DNA of 64,000 nt from Helicobacter sp. 13S00401-1 (GCF_002272925.1 NZ_MLAR01000001.1:210366-274365); one strand, 5' to 3'; shown: positions 45,712 to 54,175, counted from the stretch's first letter. Notes: generated from the letters alone by a model not told the origin. Numbers and translations: made by a program.

Positions 45712-46883
45712 AACATCTAAAATATCTACTCCTAGTTTTAGTCTTATTTTTTATAGCTTGTGCAGGGCAAAAAAGCTTTTCTCCAAGTGTGATAGATGGC
45801 AAGTTGTCTTTAGATAAAGATCTTCCTAGCCCTATAGTAGATTCAAACCTTACTCATGCCAAGTTAAAAGATGGGATGATCTTAGATAAAGAGGGCTTAA
45901 AAAGCCTAAAGCTAGAAAAAGGTGAAAATGTAGTTTTTAGTAACGATAAGTACTTTGTGATTAACAACACTTGTAAAGAGCTAGAAGTAGTGCCTTATAA
46001 AGTGGAATCTACTACTATGTTAAAAGATTCTTTGAAGCTAGATAAAGTAAAGCTTGAAAGAGAAGATGCTATAAAGTTTAAAGTTGATTCATGTGCTGTG
46101 AGTGGGGCTTTAAGAGATAACTTGCTAGCCTTAGTTATGCAAGATAACACAGCAGTTATATATGACTTAGCTAAAAAAGATAGAATCTTTATAGATAGAA
46201 ACGACCCAATTTATGCTGTTACTAACCAGATAACTAGTCCTATCTTTGAAGGCGATAGTGTCATCTACCCTATGCTTGATGGAAGGGTGGTTTTTGTAGA
46301 CTTAAAAGAGCTAAAAGTTATAAGAAGTAGCATAATAGGTGGTGATAAGTTTTTAAACAATATAACTTTCATAGATGCAAGTGATAGCGTAGTTATCGCT
46401 GCTACACCAAAAAGGATAGTAAGCTTTGTAGAAGGACAAAGCTACACTTTAGATGGAGATATAAGATATGTAAAAGTTTATAAAGGCAATATCTTTGTTT
46501 TAAATCTAGAGGGTGATATAGCAGAGTATGATCCAACTTTAAGATTGCTAAATAAGATACATCTTCCTTATGCTAAATTTAGTGGCATAGGTTTTAAAGA
46601 TAACACGCTTTATACACTAGAACGAAGTGGTTTTTTAATAGAAGTTAATCTTAATGACTTTACATACAAGGTTTATAAAGCAAGCTTACATAAAAACAAA
46701 GAGGTGTTTTTTACTGATGGTGTTTTTTATAACACAGAATCTTCTTTAAACCTAGCAAAGCCTAATATAACTTTTGCTAAGCCAAAGGCTAAAAAAGATA
46801 AGATAAAACAAGATTCTAAAAAATCTATGGAATCTAAAAAGGCATCACAGCCAAAAGAAGCAACAGAGAAAATGGGATTATGA
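45708..46883 (+). CDS. Lipoprotein with beta-propeller-like repeats (possible BamB-like)
   Basis: A 391-residue protein with a lipoprotein signal: LLLVLVLFFIACAGQKS, with the lipobox FIAC and Cys near residue 18. The body is made of repeated short beta segments (SVIYPMLDGRVVFVDLKEL, NIFVLNLEGDIAEYDP), as in beta-propeller proteins such as BamB, though the identity is not certain. A Lys-rich tail follows (AKPKAKKDKIKQDSKK). The pair TM-TPR protein plus propeller lipoprotein mirrors yfgM-bamB in other Proteobacteria, which supports an outer-membrane assembly role (inference). Confidence 0.7.
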   Translation: MKHLKYLLLVLVLFFIACAGQKSFSPSVIDGKLSLDKDLPSPIVDSNLTHAKLKDGMILDKEGLKSLKLEKGENVVFSNDKYFVINNTCKELEVVPYKVESTTMLKDSLKLDKVKLEREDAIKFKVDSCAVSGALRDNLLALVMQDNTAVIYDLAKKDRIFIDRNDPIYAVTNQITSPIFEGDSVIYPMLDGRVVFVDLKELKVIRSSIIGGDKFLNNITFIDASDSVVIAATPKRIVSFVEGQSYTLDGDIRYVKVYKGNIFVLNLEGDIAEYDPTLRLLNKIHLPYAKFSGIGFKDNTLYTLERSGFLIEVNLNDFTYKVYKASLHKNKEVFFTDGVFYNTESSLNLAKPNITFAKPKAKKDKIKQDSKKSMESKKASQPKEATEKMGL

Positions 46884-47530
46884 GTGAAGTAATCTTATGT
46901 GACATAGGCAATACTTTCTTTCACTTTTATAAAAAAGGAAGCATGTGGAAAGAGCCTTTAGATAAAATCTCTAAAAAAGATAAAAATAGCACTATACTTT
47001 ATATAAGTGTGAATGAAGAGGGTGAAAAAAGTCTTTTATCTTCACATAAAAACTGCATTAACCTAGGGCCTTATCTAGATTTAAAAAGTGAGTATAAGGG
47101 CTTAGGAGTAGATAGAAAAGCTGCTTGCATGGGCGTAAGAACTGGAGTGATAGTGGATGCAGGAAGTGCTATAACAGTAGATGTTATGGAAGCTGGAGTT
47201 CATCTTGGAGGTTTTATCTTGCCTGGACTTGAAAGTTATAGAATCTTTTATGCCAGCATATCTAAGGTTTTAGACTTACAGTACTTTAATATGGGTGTAG
47301 ATTTAGAAAGCTTGCCACAAAATACTAAAGATGCACTTAGCTTTGGTGCACTAGATAGTATATTTCTAACCATAAAGCAAAGTGCTAATGGAAAGATGAT
47401 CTATTTTACTGGTGGAGATGGGAAGTTTTTTTCAAGACTTTTTAGCAATAGCATCTATGATGACACTTTAGTTTTCAAGGGTATGTGGCTTGCAGTCAAA
47501 CAGCTTCGCTCCAAGCCTGCTAGTTCTTAA
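46880..47530 (+). CDS. coaX: Type III pantothenate kinase
   Basis: First step of coenzyme A synthesis, using the CoaX enzyme type that needs monovalent cation. 216 residues, short end of the family. DIGNTFFHFY at the start (phosphate loop DxGNT), GLGVDRKAACMGVRTG near residue 72 and IVDAGSAITVDVMEAG near 90, GGFILPGLESY near 110 are clear. ATGA overlap with the lipoprotein gene. Confidence 0.93.
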   Translation: MSEVILCDIGNTFFHFYKKGSMWKEPLDKISKKDKNSTILYISVNEEGEKSLLSSHKNCINLGPYLDLKSEYKGLGVDRKAACMGVRTGVIVDAGSAITVDVMEAGVHLGGFILPGLESYRIFYASISKVLDLQYFNMGVDLESLPQNTKDALSFGALDSIFLTIKQSANGKMIYFTGGDGKFFSRLFSNSIYDDTLVFKGMWLAVKQLRSKPASS

Positions 47531-47551
47531 AATAATACAAAAAGGAATCAC

Positions 47552-48166
47552 TTGCTAACTATAGCTTTGCCAAAAGGACGTATAGGCGAGGATACGCTTA
47601 TACTTTTTTCTAAGATCTTCAATACAAACTTTAGCTTCAATGATAGAAAGCTTATACTTGAACATGGTGGATTTAGATTCTTACTTGTAAGGAATCAAGA
47701 TGTACCAACTTATGTGCAATATGGCGCTGCAAATCTTGGTGTAGTAGGCCTTGATATATTAGAAGAAGGAAAGGCCCCTGTAGTAAGGCTGCTTAATCTT
47801 GGCTTTGGTAAGTGCAAGGTTGTAGTTGGCACTGAGTGCTTAAAACCTTTAGATCTTCAAAAACCACGACTAAAGATAGCTACAAAACTAGCTAACATCA
47901 CCAAACATCACTTTGCAAAAAAAGCTATAGCAATTGATGTTATAAAACTTTATGGTTCTATCGAGTTAGCCCCACTTGTAGGGCTAAGTGATGCCATAGT
48001 TGATATAGTAGAAACTGGAACTACTATGAAACAAAACAACCTTGAAGTTTATGAAGTGATAATGGATTCTAGTGCTTACTTAGTGGCTAATAAAAATAGT
48101 TTTTTTGAGTATAAAGATGAGATACTAGCTTTAAGAGAGAAGTGTGCAAAGGCCCTTGCTTTATAG
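47552..48166 (+). CDS. hisG: ATP phosphoribosyltransferase, short form
   Basis: First step of histidine synthesis. 204 residues, lacking the C-terminal ACT-like domain, so it is the short HisG_S form that normally needs HisZ. Motifs: ALPKGRIGEDTLILF, VRNQDVPTYVQYGAANLGVVG, and near residue 155 IVDIVETGTTMKQNNL (the PRPP loop). Start codon TTG at 47552 with an AAAAGGA ribosome binding site. No hisZ or other his gene is in the window. Confidence 0.92.
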   Translation: MLTIALPKGRIGEDTLILFSKIFNTNFSFNDRKLILEHGGFRFLLVRNQDVPTYVQYGAANLGVVGLDILEEGKAPVVRLLNLGFGKCKVVVGTECLKPLDLQKPRLKIATKLANITKHHFAKKAIAIDVIKLYGSIELAPLVGLSDAIVDIVETGTTMKQNNLEVYEVIMDSSAYLVANKNSFFEYKDEILALREKCAKALAL

Positions 48167-48298
48167 GGTGTTTAAAACTTGCTCTTTTAGATCTTTTTAT
48201 ATAAGCAACTCCGTTCTTTTTACACTATTCACTAAATCTTTATTCTAATACTTTCTTTTTCATATTGCTTGTTGTTTATGGATTTTTTTAACCAAAGC

Positions 48299-48370
48299 GT
48301 AAGCTTCTTTGAAAATGCCAGTTTCCTCGAAAACGTAAGCTTCCTCGAAAACGTAAGTCTCCTCAAAAAA
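48299..48370 (+). repeat. Four tandem imperfect 18-bp repeats
   Basis: Units at 48299, 48317, 48335 and 48353, consensus GTAAGCTTCCTCGAAAAC. In the + frame they encode S-F-x-E-N-x six-residue units (SFFENA, SFLENV). The best-matching units (48317-48352) differ by about four bases. Confidence 0.8.
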
Positions 48371-48413
48371 TCACGCATTCGCACTACTACTCACTTTTTT
48401 CGTGATTTTTGCA

Positions 48414-48463
48414 CCACGAAACAAAGCGAGAATGATTTTGGCTCAAGAAATTATAATTATTGA
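48414..48463 (+). repeat. Dispersed NYNY-tail element, copy A
   Basis: The stretch from CACGAAACAAAG to AATTATTGA matches the minus strand of 19955-20009 at about three of four positions, including the uninterrupted AAATTATAATTATT. In frame it ends GSRNYNY then stop; the other copy ends GLKNYNY then stop. Confidence 0.6.
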
Positions 48464-48629
48464 AAATCTCTATTGTATATAGATAGCTGCTCGTTAAAAA
48501 AGATCTTTTTGCTATGCATATCAACAAAACTATAGTAATAAAAACTGCTACTTTTAAGTAAAGCATAGCATGGCCAATTTTATGTTAAAAGAAAAGAGAA
48601 AAGCAAGCCTAGCACATAAGGCCTAAAGC

Positions 48630-48645
48630 TAGAATCTAGATTCTA
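48630..48645. terminator. Palindromic AGAATCTAGATTCT dyad
   Basis: A 16-bp perfect palindrome (TAGAATCTAGATTCTA) made of two abutting motifs in opposite orientation, in the gap between hisG and the convergent rluA-like gene. An outer AAGGC/GCCTT pairing extends it. A bidirectional terminator is plausible. Confidence 0.5.
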
Positions 48646-48691
48646 TAAAAAAGCCTTTAGATACTAGCTTATCATGCTTTTTAAAAAGCAC

Positions 48692-49336
48692 TTATATTTT
48701 TAAGCTACTCATGGCATCTTTATGAAACTCTGCTTGTAGGTTGATGGGTGCTTTAAACTCATAATCTAGTAGTTTTATACTAAAAGCGTGAAGCTTTAGC
48801 CTATTAGACTTAGTTTTGCCATAGATTATATCCCCAACTATAGGATGTTTGATGGAGGCAAGGTGGACTCTTATCTGGTGAGTTCTGCCTGTTAGGATAT
48901 CAGCTAGCACTAAGGTCTCAGAATCTAAAAACTGCAAGGGTCTAAATTTTGATATAGCATTTTTATACTCTAGATCTTTTGGGCTCATATGAGACTTTAT
49001 AAAGCTTTGTGCCTTAAAGCCCTTTTTAGTGCCTATGGGCTTAGTAACTTCTATAGCTTCTTTTAGATTGCCATCAACTAAGGCAAGATAGTTTTTAGTA
49101 ACTCTTTCTTCTTTAAACTCTTGCTTAGCAAGCTTCATAAAAGCTTCATCATTACTTAAAAGTAAGACACCACTTGTATCCTTATCAAGCCTATGAAGTA
49201 GCTTATAGCCTTCAAATCTATCTTGTAAAGAGTAAGATTCTACGCCAACAGGCTTGTTTATGGCTAGGATTTTATCGTCTTTGAAAAGTACTTCTACTTT
49301 ATCTTCTATGACTTTAAACTCTGTGTTTAGTGGCAA
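48692..49336 (-). CDS. RluA-family pseudouridine synthase (S4 domain extends upstream to AUA 49459)
   Basis: Modifies uridines in 23S rRNA or tRNA. The catalytic part has the essential Asp in HRLDKDTSGVLLLS (near residue 47 counted from 49336), then GTKKGFKAQSF and TGRTHQIRVHLASI. The annotated TTG start at 49336 cuts through an S4 RNA-binding domain. Upstream the same frame reads LALKLGISNNKAKELI, DSGLVSVGGKRLEVAR before it, which is a textbook S4. No ATG, GTG or TTG precedes that part before the stop at gpsA's end. An ATA at 49459 has AAGAGG 8 bases upstream, so it may be the real start (about 255 residues). Specificity (RluC/D/E type) not determined. Confidence 0.82.
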   Translation of the reverse strand: MPLNTEFKVIEDKVEVLFKDDKILAINKPVGVESYSLQDRFEGYKLLHRLDKDTSGVLLLSNDEAFMKLAKQEFKEERVTKNYLALVDGNLKEAIEVTKPIGTKKGFKAQSFIKSHMSPKDLEYKNAISKFRPLQFLDSETLVLADILTGRTHQIRVHLASIKHPIVGDIIYGKTKSNRLKLHAFSIKLLDYEFKAPINLQAEFHKDAMSSLKI

Positions 49337-49463
49337 GTCACGTCTTGCGACTTCTAGTCTTTTGCCGCCTACACTTACTAAGCCACTATCTATTAGTTCT
49401 TTTGCCTTGTTGTTTGATATGCCTAGCTTTAAAGCCAGGAGCTTGTATGCTTTTTCTATGGTT

Positions 49464-50453
49464 TTAGCCTCTTTTTAGTAGATTTTTAAGGCTTGAGAGC
49501 ACATCTCTTCCTTCTAATATATGATTAACCTCTGTTGCTATAGGCACATGTAGCTTATGTTTGGCTGCTATCTCGCATATAGACTTTGTGCTATAAACGC
49601 CTTCTGCTACCTCACCTAAGTCTTTAAGGATAGAATCTAGACTTTCTCCTCTTGCTAGTGCTAGGCCAACACGGTAGTTTCTTGATAGAGTAGAACTAGA
49701 TGTTAGAAATAAGTCTCCACTTCCTGCAAGCCCTAAAAAGGTCTCATTTTTCCCGCCTAAAGCCTTGCCAAAACGTGCCATCTCAACTAGTCCACGTGCT
49801 AAAAGGCTAGCTTTTGCGTTGCTTCCTAGCCTTAGACCATCACTTATACCACCGGCTATAGCTATGACATTTTTATAAGCTCCTGCTACTTCTGCTCCTA
49901 TGATGTCATGTTTTATGTAAGGCTTTATAAAGTCTGGTAGGCATCTAGCATAGCGTTCAGCTAGGGCTTTATTATGAGAGTTTATGGAGACTGCGCAAGG
50001 TAAACCTTGTAATACTTCTTTTGCAAAGGTTGGACCAGCTAGAAAACAGAGGTTGTCTTTTTCAAAGTAGCACTCTAAGATATCACTCATTAATGCTCCA
50101 CTTCCTTGTTCTATCCCCTTACTTACACATAGCACTTTTAAGTCTCTTGGAAACTTTGCTTTTTCAAGGTAGTCTCTCATAAAAGCACTAGCTATGCTTA
50201 TAACGCATAAAGACTTAGAATCAAGACGCTCCAAAAACTCTTCTTTTGTTATCTGAAAAAGATTCTTGCTAGGTATGGTTTTTGTGCTGATATCTTTGCT
50301 TTCAAGGCTGCTAGATACAGTCAGGTTTGTGCTTAAGTCAAGCTTTCGTCTTGAAAGCACATAGACTTCATTTGCGCCATTACTTCCTTTAGCAAAACTG
50401 TGAGCTAGTGCTAGTCCCCAAGCTCCCCCACCTAGCATAAAAATCTTTGTCAA
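49464..50453 (-). CDS. gpsA: Glycerol-3-phosphate dehydrogenase (NAD(P)+)
   Basis: Makes sn-glycerol-3-phosphate for phospholipids. 329 residues. NAD-binding MLGGGAWGLALAHSFA at the N-terminus, CLAGPTFAKEVLQGLPCAVS near residue 137, AEVAGAYKNVIAIAGGISDGLRLG (split here) near 190 with the catalytic Lys, and GLAGSGDLFLTSSSTLSRNYR near 242. Starts by a 4-base overlap with the upstream small membrane protein gene (50450-50453) and ends where the RluA S4 frame begins. Confidence 0.96.
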   Translation of the reverse strand: MTKIFMLGGGAWGLALAHSFAKGSNGANEVYVLSRRKLDLSTNLTVSSSLESKDISTKTIPSKNLFQITKEEFLERLDSKSLCVISIASAFMRDYLEKAKFPRDLKVLCVSKGIEQGSGALMSDILECYFEKDNLCFLAGPTFAKEVLQGLPCAVSINSHNKALAERYARCLPDFIKPYIKHDIIGAEVAGAYKNVIAIAGGISDGLRLGSNAKASLLARGLVEMARFGKALGGKNETFLGLAGSGDLFLTSSSTLSRNYRVGLALARGESLDSILKDLGEVAEGVYSTKSICEIAAKHKLHVPIATEVNHILEGRDVLSSLKNLLKRG

Positions 50454-50767
50454 TATGTCTCTCCTAAAGTTTCATTTAAATGTTTTATTTTTAATTGTTC
50501 AAGTTCAAGTTGTAATTTATGTTTTGCTTCAGCTAGTAGTTGTTGTTGTGCTTGCAGTCTTGAGATATCTCTACTTACGTAGTAGATGTTGTTAGCAAGA
50601 TAGACTTTTGGTGCAAAAAGTATTAGTGTGATTATTAGTATGGCTAGACCGATTATTAACATGTCTTTGCCTAAGCCAAACCTTACAGTCTTTGTCTTTG
50701 CTTTGGTTTCAAAGTCTAAAAGTTCTGACTTTTCATTAGTAGTTGTTCTATTTTTATTTGTTTGCAT
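50450..50767 (-). CDS. Small single-pass membrane protein with coiled coil (FtsL/FtsB-like layout)
   Basis: 105 residues, charged N-terminus, one membrane helix (about 35-55, MLIIGLAILIITLILFAPKV) and a C-terminal coiled coil rich in Gln/Leu/Lys (SRLQAQQQLLAEAKHKLQLE). The layout is that of small divisome proteins such as FtsL, but there are no diagnostic residues and the position (before gpsA) does not prove it. ATGA overlap with gpsA. A 86-base gap separates it from napA. Confidence 0.6.
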   Translation of the reverse strand: MQTNKNRTTTNEKSELLDFETKAKTKTVRFGLGKDMLIIGLAILIITLILFAPKVYLANNIYYVSRDISRLQAQQQLLAEAKHKLQLELEQLKIKHLNETLGETY

Positions 50768-50853
50768 ATTGTGATTCCAAGTAAGGCAGTTGTTGCCTTA
50801 CTTATTATGGAATATTTTAGTTTAAAGCTAGCTTTGTATAAAGCCTATGTTAC

Positions 50854-51297
50854 TTATGGAGCTACTATTCTAGCGTTAAGTTGCCATATAGCTTTGTCAA
50901 AATGTGTTATTTTGTCATCGCAGTAGTTTTGAGTGCCTCTGTCATCAGCTTCACCAGCTGTATCAGCAAGTTGTTTTAGTTTTGCTCTGAAGTTTTTGTA
51001 CTCTTCTAGCATAGCAGTATGTACATCTTTTGATACGAACTTAGTTCTAGTTTCTGTTTTAACTGTTGTGTGTTTAGCTATCTCATCTAGACTTGTTAGA
51101 GGAATCTCTCCAAGTTGAACTACTCTTTCTGCTAAGTCATCAAAAATATCAGCAAATAGCTCATACATCGCTTGAGTTTCCATATGAGTTGGAAGGAAGT
51201 CGTGACCTTTCACATTCCAGTGAAAGTTGTGGATTTTCATAAATAATGCAAGACAGTCCGCTTGTAAATCTTTTAGTTGTTTAACTATTGGTGTCAT
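50854..51297 (-). CDS. napA: Dps-family ferritin-like protein (NapA)
   Basis: A mini-ferritin that stores iron and protects DNA; in Helicobacter pylori it also activates neutrophils (NapA/HP-NAP). The 147-residue protein is a good family match: FMKIHNFHWNVKGHDFLPTH (His and Asp of the interface ferroxidase site near residues 25-40) and YELFADIFDDLAERVVQLG near 52. An AAGGAG ribosome binding site precedes the ATG, with a TATAAAAT-like -10 box around 51350-51357 on the minus strand. Confidence 0.93.
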   Translation of the reverse strand: MTPIVKQLKDLQADCLALFMKIHNFHWNVKGHDFLPTHMETQAMYELFADIFDDLAERVVQLGEIPLTSLDEIAKHTTVKTETRTKFVSKDVHTAMLEEYKNFRAKLKQLADTAGEADDRGTQNYCDDKITHFDKAIWQLNARIVAP

Positions 51298-51408
51298 CTT
51301 GAACTCCTTAAAATTTTAGTATGGGTTATTGTAACTAAGTAGCGTTACATTTTATAAACATTGACATAACTTGTAGCCATGTAAACTTCTTTGCTACAAA
51401 GAGTTACT

Positions 51409-51897
51409 TTATAACATGTTAGGCATCAAAGCTAGCTGCAAGCTTACTTCATCTGTTTCATCACTTCTTAGCCAAAAAACTCCTGCTGTGTGAAAAGAAA
51501 AAGCTTGATTTAGAATCTCTTTTTGCCCTAAAAGCTCTAAGGTTACTATCTCGCTTAAAAAAGGCTCATGCCCAACTAAGATTAAAACCTTGCTAGCACC
51601 ATCTTTCAAAGGCTCTTTCCATCTTATAAACTCTAGTATATCACTAGCTTCACTGCCTACATTTAGCTCTTTGCATGGGGTGTAGTTTTCATCTAGCATG
51701 CTTGCAGTTTGCTTAGTTCTAGTAGCTTCACTAGTTAGAATCTTGTAGTTTTTAAATCCTTGCTTTGAAAGATTTTTTTCTAAAAACTCAGCCATCTTTT
51801 TGGCTTCTTTTTTACCTTTTGAAGAAAGCTCTCTTTCCATATCGCTTTGTGCTTCATAGCTTGCATTAGCATGTCGCCATAATATTAAGTCTGCCAT
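51409..51897 (-). CDS. sixA: SixA-like histidine phosphatase
   Basis: A 162-residue protein of the SixA branch of the histidine phosphatase superfamily. LILWRHANASYEAQSDMERE has the RH catalytic pair (the RHG motif reads RHA), and LILVGHEPFLSEIV holds the second His. SixA in E. coli acts on phospho-His of the ArcB or PTS pathway; the partner here is unknown. Cytoplasmic. Confidence 0.82.
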   Translation of the reverse strand: MADLILWRHANASYEAQSDMERELSSKGKKEAKKMAEFLEKNLSKQGFKNYKILTSEATRTKQTASMLDENYTPCKELNVGSEASDILEFIRWKEPLKDGASKVLILVGHEPFLSEIVTLELLGQKEILNQAFSFHTAGVFWLRSDETDEVSLQLALMPNML

Positions 51898-51934
51898 TTT
51901 TATAACCTTATATTTGTTTTTAAAGTTTAGAGGT

Positions 51935-52876
51935 TTAATTGTGACTTAGCTTGAGATAATCATATACAGGAAGCAAAGCACATCCTGGATGGTGTGTGTC
52001 AAATCTACCCAAGTATAGTTCATATCGTTTGCAAGCTACCTTTTTCCCAAAAAGTTGTATGAAGTTTTTTTGTAAGTAGTGTTTAGAATCTGCATTTTTA
52101 AAAGTAGTGATATCAACTAACTTAGATTCTAAGTCTTTACGTTTTTTATTAGCTTTATAATTTTTTAGTACTTCTTTTTCAAAGCTAGTTAGTTTAGATC
52201 TAGCAAAAAGCCCAAGATAAAAGTCTCTAGCACCTGGACTTTGAAAAAAGTAGCCTTTTTTTATCTTATCAAAGAAAGCTAGGCTTAGTATCTGTGCTAA
52301 GTAGCCTCCAAGTGAGTGGCCAAGTACATAAAAGTTTGTTTCATCTAAAACATACTTTTGCTTTAAGTCTTTATAAAACTTAAGCATATTGCTAAACTGC
52401 AAGTAAGGTAGACAAAAGCTAAATATGCAAAAGTCAGCATATATATCCCATAAATCTAGCTCTTTGAAAAAAGCATGTTCACACATATCAGTGCCAGCTA
52501 TAGTTAAAAAGTACTCTTTAGTCTGCTTATCAAAAAAGAGACTTGCCCTAAAACCATAAGTTTTTTTGTGCTCATTTATATGCTCTAAAATCTCATAGCG
52601 CTCACAAAAAGATTCTATATGAGGGCTTAAAAGATTTATGGGTTTTAAGTCTTTATCAAGCTTATATTTTCTGCTTTCATCTTTAATCCCTATAAACATT
52701 CCACTAACTGGTATCTTAGAATCTAGCTTGCTTAAAGTATCTTTTCTATAATCACGCGCCAAGATTTCTTTTAAATCCATCCTAGCTTTAAAGTCTTTTA
52801 GCTTGATATTACCAGCATAAGTTAGTAAAAAGACTTTATAAAGCTCTTCTAACTCAGTCTTTGAAAAAGATTCCAT
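51935..52876 (-). CDS. Lipase-like alpha/beta hydrolase (class 3 lipase type) without signal peptide
   Basis: 313 residues. The nucleophile elbow GHSLGGYLAQILSL lies near residue 190, and ASLFFDKQTKEYFLTIAGTD near 115 could form the oxyanion/first strand, as in class 3 lipases. The C-terminal histidines (FDTHHPGCALLPVYDY) could supply the third catalytic residue. No signal peptide or lipobox, so it is cytosolic unless exported by a dedicated system. The neighbours (SixA, LolC/E-like) give no clear hint. Target unknown. Confidence 0.72.
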   Translation of the reverse strand: MESFSKTELEELYKVFLLTYAGNIKLKDFKARMDLKEILARDYRKDTLSKLDSKIPVSGMFIGIKDESRKYKLDKDLKPINLLSPHIESFCERYEILEHINEHKKTYGFRASLFFDKQTKEYFLTIAGTDMCEHAFFKELDLWDIYADFCIFSFCLPYLQFSNMLKFYKDLKQKYVLDETNFYVLGHSLGGYLAQILSLAFFDKIKKGYFFQSPGARDFYLGLFARSKLTSFEKEVLKNYKANKKRKDLESKLVDITTFKNADSKHYLQKNFIQLFGKKVACKRYELYLGRFDTHHPGCALLPVYDYLKLSHN

Positions 52877-52882
52877 GCTTGT

Positions 52883-54103
52883 TTATTCATTTCTTAAAAC
52901 TTCTAGGATGTTGATTTTAGAAGCTTTATAAGCTGGGTATAAAGATGATAAAAAGACTATGATAAAAGCTCCTATAATAGTTGCTAAAAAGTCACTAGTT
53001 AGTAAGTTTATAGGAAGAGTGCTTATGCCATAAACATCAGCTGGTATATGTATGATAGGAAAGGTTTTTAAAAGCCAGTTTATAAAAAGCCCTAAGATTG
53101 CCCCGCACACTATGCCAGAACAGCCTATAACAAGACCAAGGGACAAAAAGATATTTCTTACTTCTTTTTTGGTTGTGCCTAGGCTTATTAAAAGGGCTAT
53201 TTCTTTGCGCCTATTCATAACTACCATTAAAAGCGAGCTTATGATATTAAGAGCGGCCATTAGGATGATAAGCATTAAAACTACAAAAAGGGCTTTTTTT
53301 TCTAACTCCATGGCTGAGAAAAAGTGGCCATTTTGCTGCCACCAGCCTTCTACAAAAAGGCTAGTGCCATGAGTTAGGTTGTACTCATCAAGCAAGGCTT
53401 TTATAGGAGTTATATCATGCATGGCGTTATTAGAGTAGATGTGGATTCCATCATAGACACCTTGTGGATAGTTTTTTAATATCTCTAGGGCTTTTAGACT
53501 TGTATAAGAAAAACTATCATCATAGGCCCTTATCCCACTATCAAAAGTGCCAAAAAAGCCAAAGCCTTTTATGCGGGGGATTAAAGCAAGGCCTGTTGGG
53601 TTTAAGTCCATAAAGATTAAAGTTAGTCTTTCTCCTTTTTTAAGCAGTAAGTTTTGAGCAAGCGTAGCTCCAGTTATAAGCTCAAAAGGATTATTAAAAG
53701 TAGAATCTTTTACGGCTTCTTTTACTACTTCATTAACATGGACTTCTTTTTTTGGATCTATACCATACATAAGCACAGTCTTAACATCCCTGCCTACTTT
53801 TATAACAGCTTGAGTTTGGATGTAGGGACTAAAATAAAGGTTAGGAAACTTTTTAGCTAGTTTAGATTCTAAGCTAGCGTTTATATCGCCAGTTTGTGGA
53901 CTATAGATAGTTAGAGGATAGTTCATGGTGAAGATTTTTTTCTTAAACTCTTCTGACATGCCATTCATTATCCCCATGCTTACAAGTAAGACCATCACTC
54001 CTACACATACACCTATGAAGGCAAGTATGCTAGTTATAGATATAAAGGGTTGTGTTTTATCAAAACGTAGATACTTTTTTAGTATGAATAAGGTGAGCTT
54101 CAT
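52883..54103 (-). CDS. LolC/LolE-like ABC transporter permease
   Basis: 406 residues with four membrane helices: one near the N-terminus (SITSILAFIGVCVGVMVLLV), a periplasmic domain of about 200 residues, then three near the C-terminus (ALFVVLMLIILMAALNIISS, LGLVIGCSGIVCGAILGLFI, DFLATIIGAFIIVFLSSLYP). FtsX-type hallmark phrases KEIALLISLGTTKKEVRNIF and YPAYKASKINILEVLRNE at the end. LolCE releases lipoproteins for transport to the outer membrane. No LolD ATPase is adjacent. Six bases before the lipase-like gene, probably co-transcribed. Confidence 0.85.
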   Translation of the reverse strand: MKLTLFILKKYLRFDKTQPFISITSILAFIGVCVGVMVLLVSMGIMNGMSEEFKKKIFTMNYPLTIYSPQTGDINASLESKLAKKFPNLYFSPYIQTQAVIKVGRDVKTVLMYGIDPKKEVHVNEVVKEAVKDSTFNNPFELITGATLAQNLLLKKGERLTLIFMDLNPTGLALIPRIKGFGFFGTFDSGIRAYDDSFSYTSLKALEILKNYPQGVYDGIHIYSNNAMHDITPIKALLDEYNLTHGTSLFVEGWWQQNGHFFSAMELEKKALFVVLMLIILMAALNIISSLLMVVMNRRKEIALLISLGTTKKEVRNIFLSLGLVIGCSGIVCGAILGLFINWLLKTFPIIHIPADVYGISTLPINLLTSDFLATIIGAFIIVFLSSLYPAYKASKINILEVLRNE

Positions 54104-54119
54104 TATTTTTCCTTTTTTA

Positions 54120-54135
54120 GATTCTAGCTAGAATC
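54120..54135. repeat. Palindromic GATTCTAGCTAGAATC dyad in a divergent gap
   Basis: A perfect 16-bp palindrome of two inverted GATTCTA motifs, between the lolC/E-like gene (minus) and the RDD gene (plus). The left half completes AGATTCT (54119-54125). In a divergent promoter region it is less likely to be a terminator than the other dyads. Confidence 0.5.
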
Positions 54136-54175
54136 AAACTTCTATTACATTTTCTAATTTTTAAGGCGACTAGGT

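Larger units (their letters stand above)
48167..48691. other. Intergenic gap with 18-bp repeats and NYNY-tail element
   Basis: About 525 bases. A frame of 64 codons (48269-48463) exists but looks like a remnant. It contains four 18-bp repeats (48299-48370) and ends in QSENDFGSRNYNY. The rest is AT-rich, ending with a palindromic AGAATCTAGATTCT dyad near 48631. No promoter was obvious. Confidence 0.6.

Noticed and set aside
48299..48370. CRISPR-like array
   Set aside because: The 18-bp units are directly adjacent with no spacers, and no cas gene is present.
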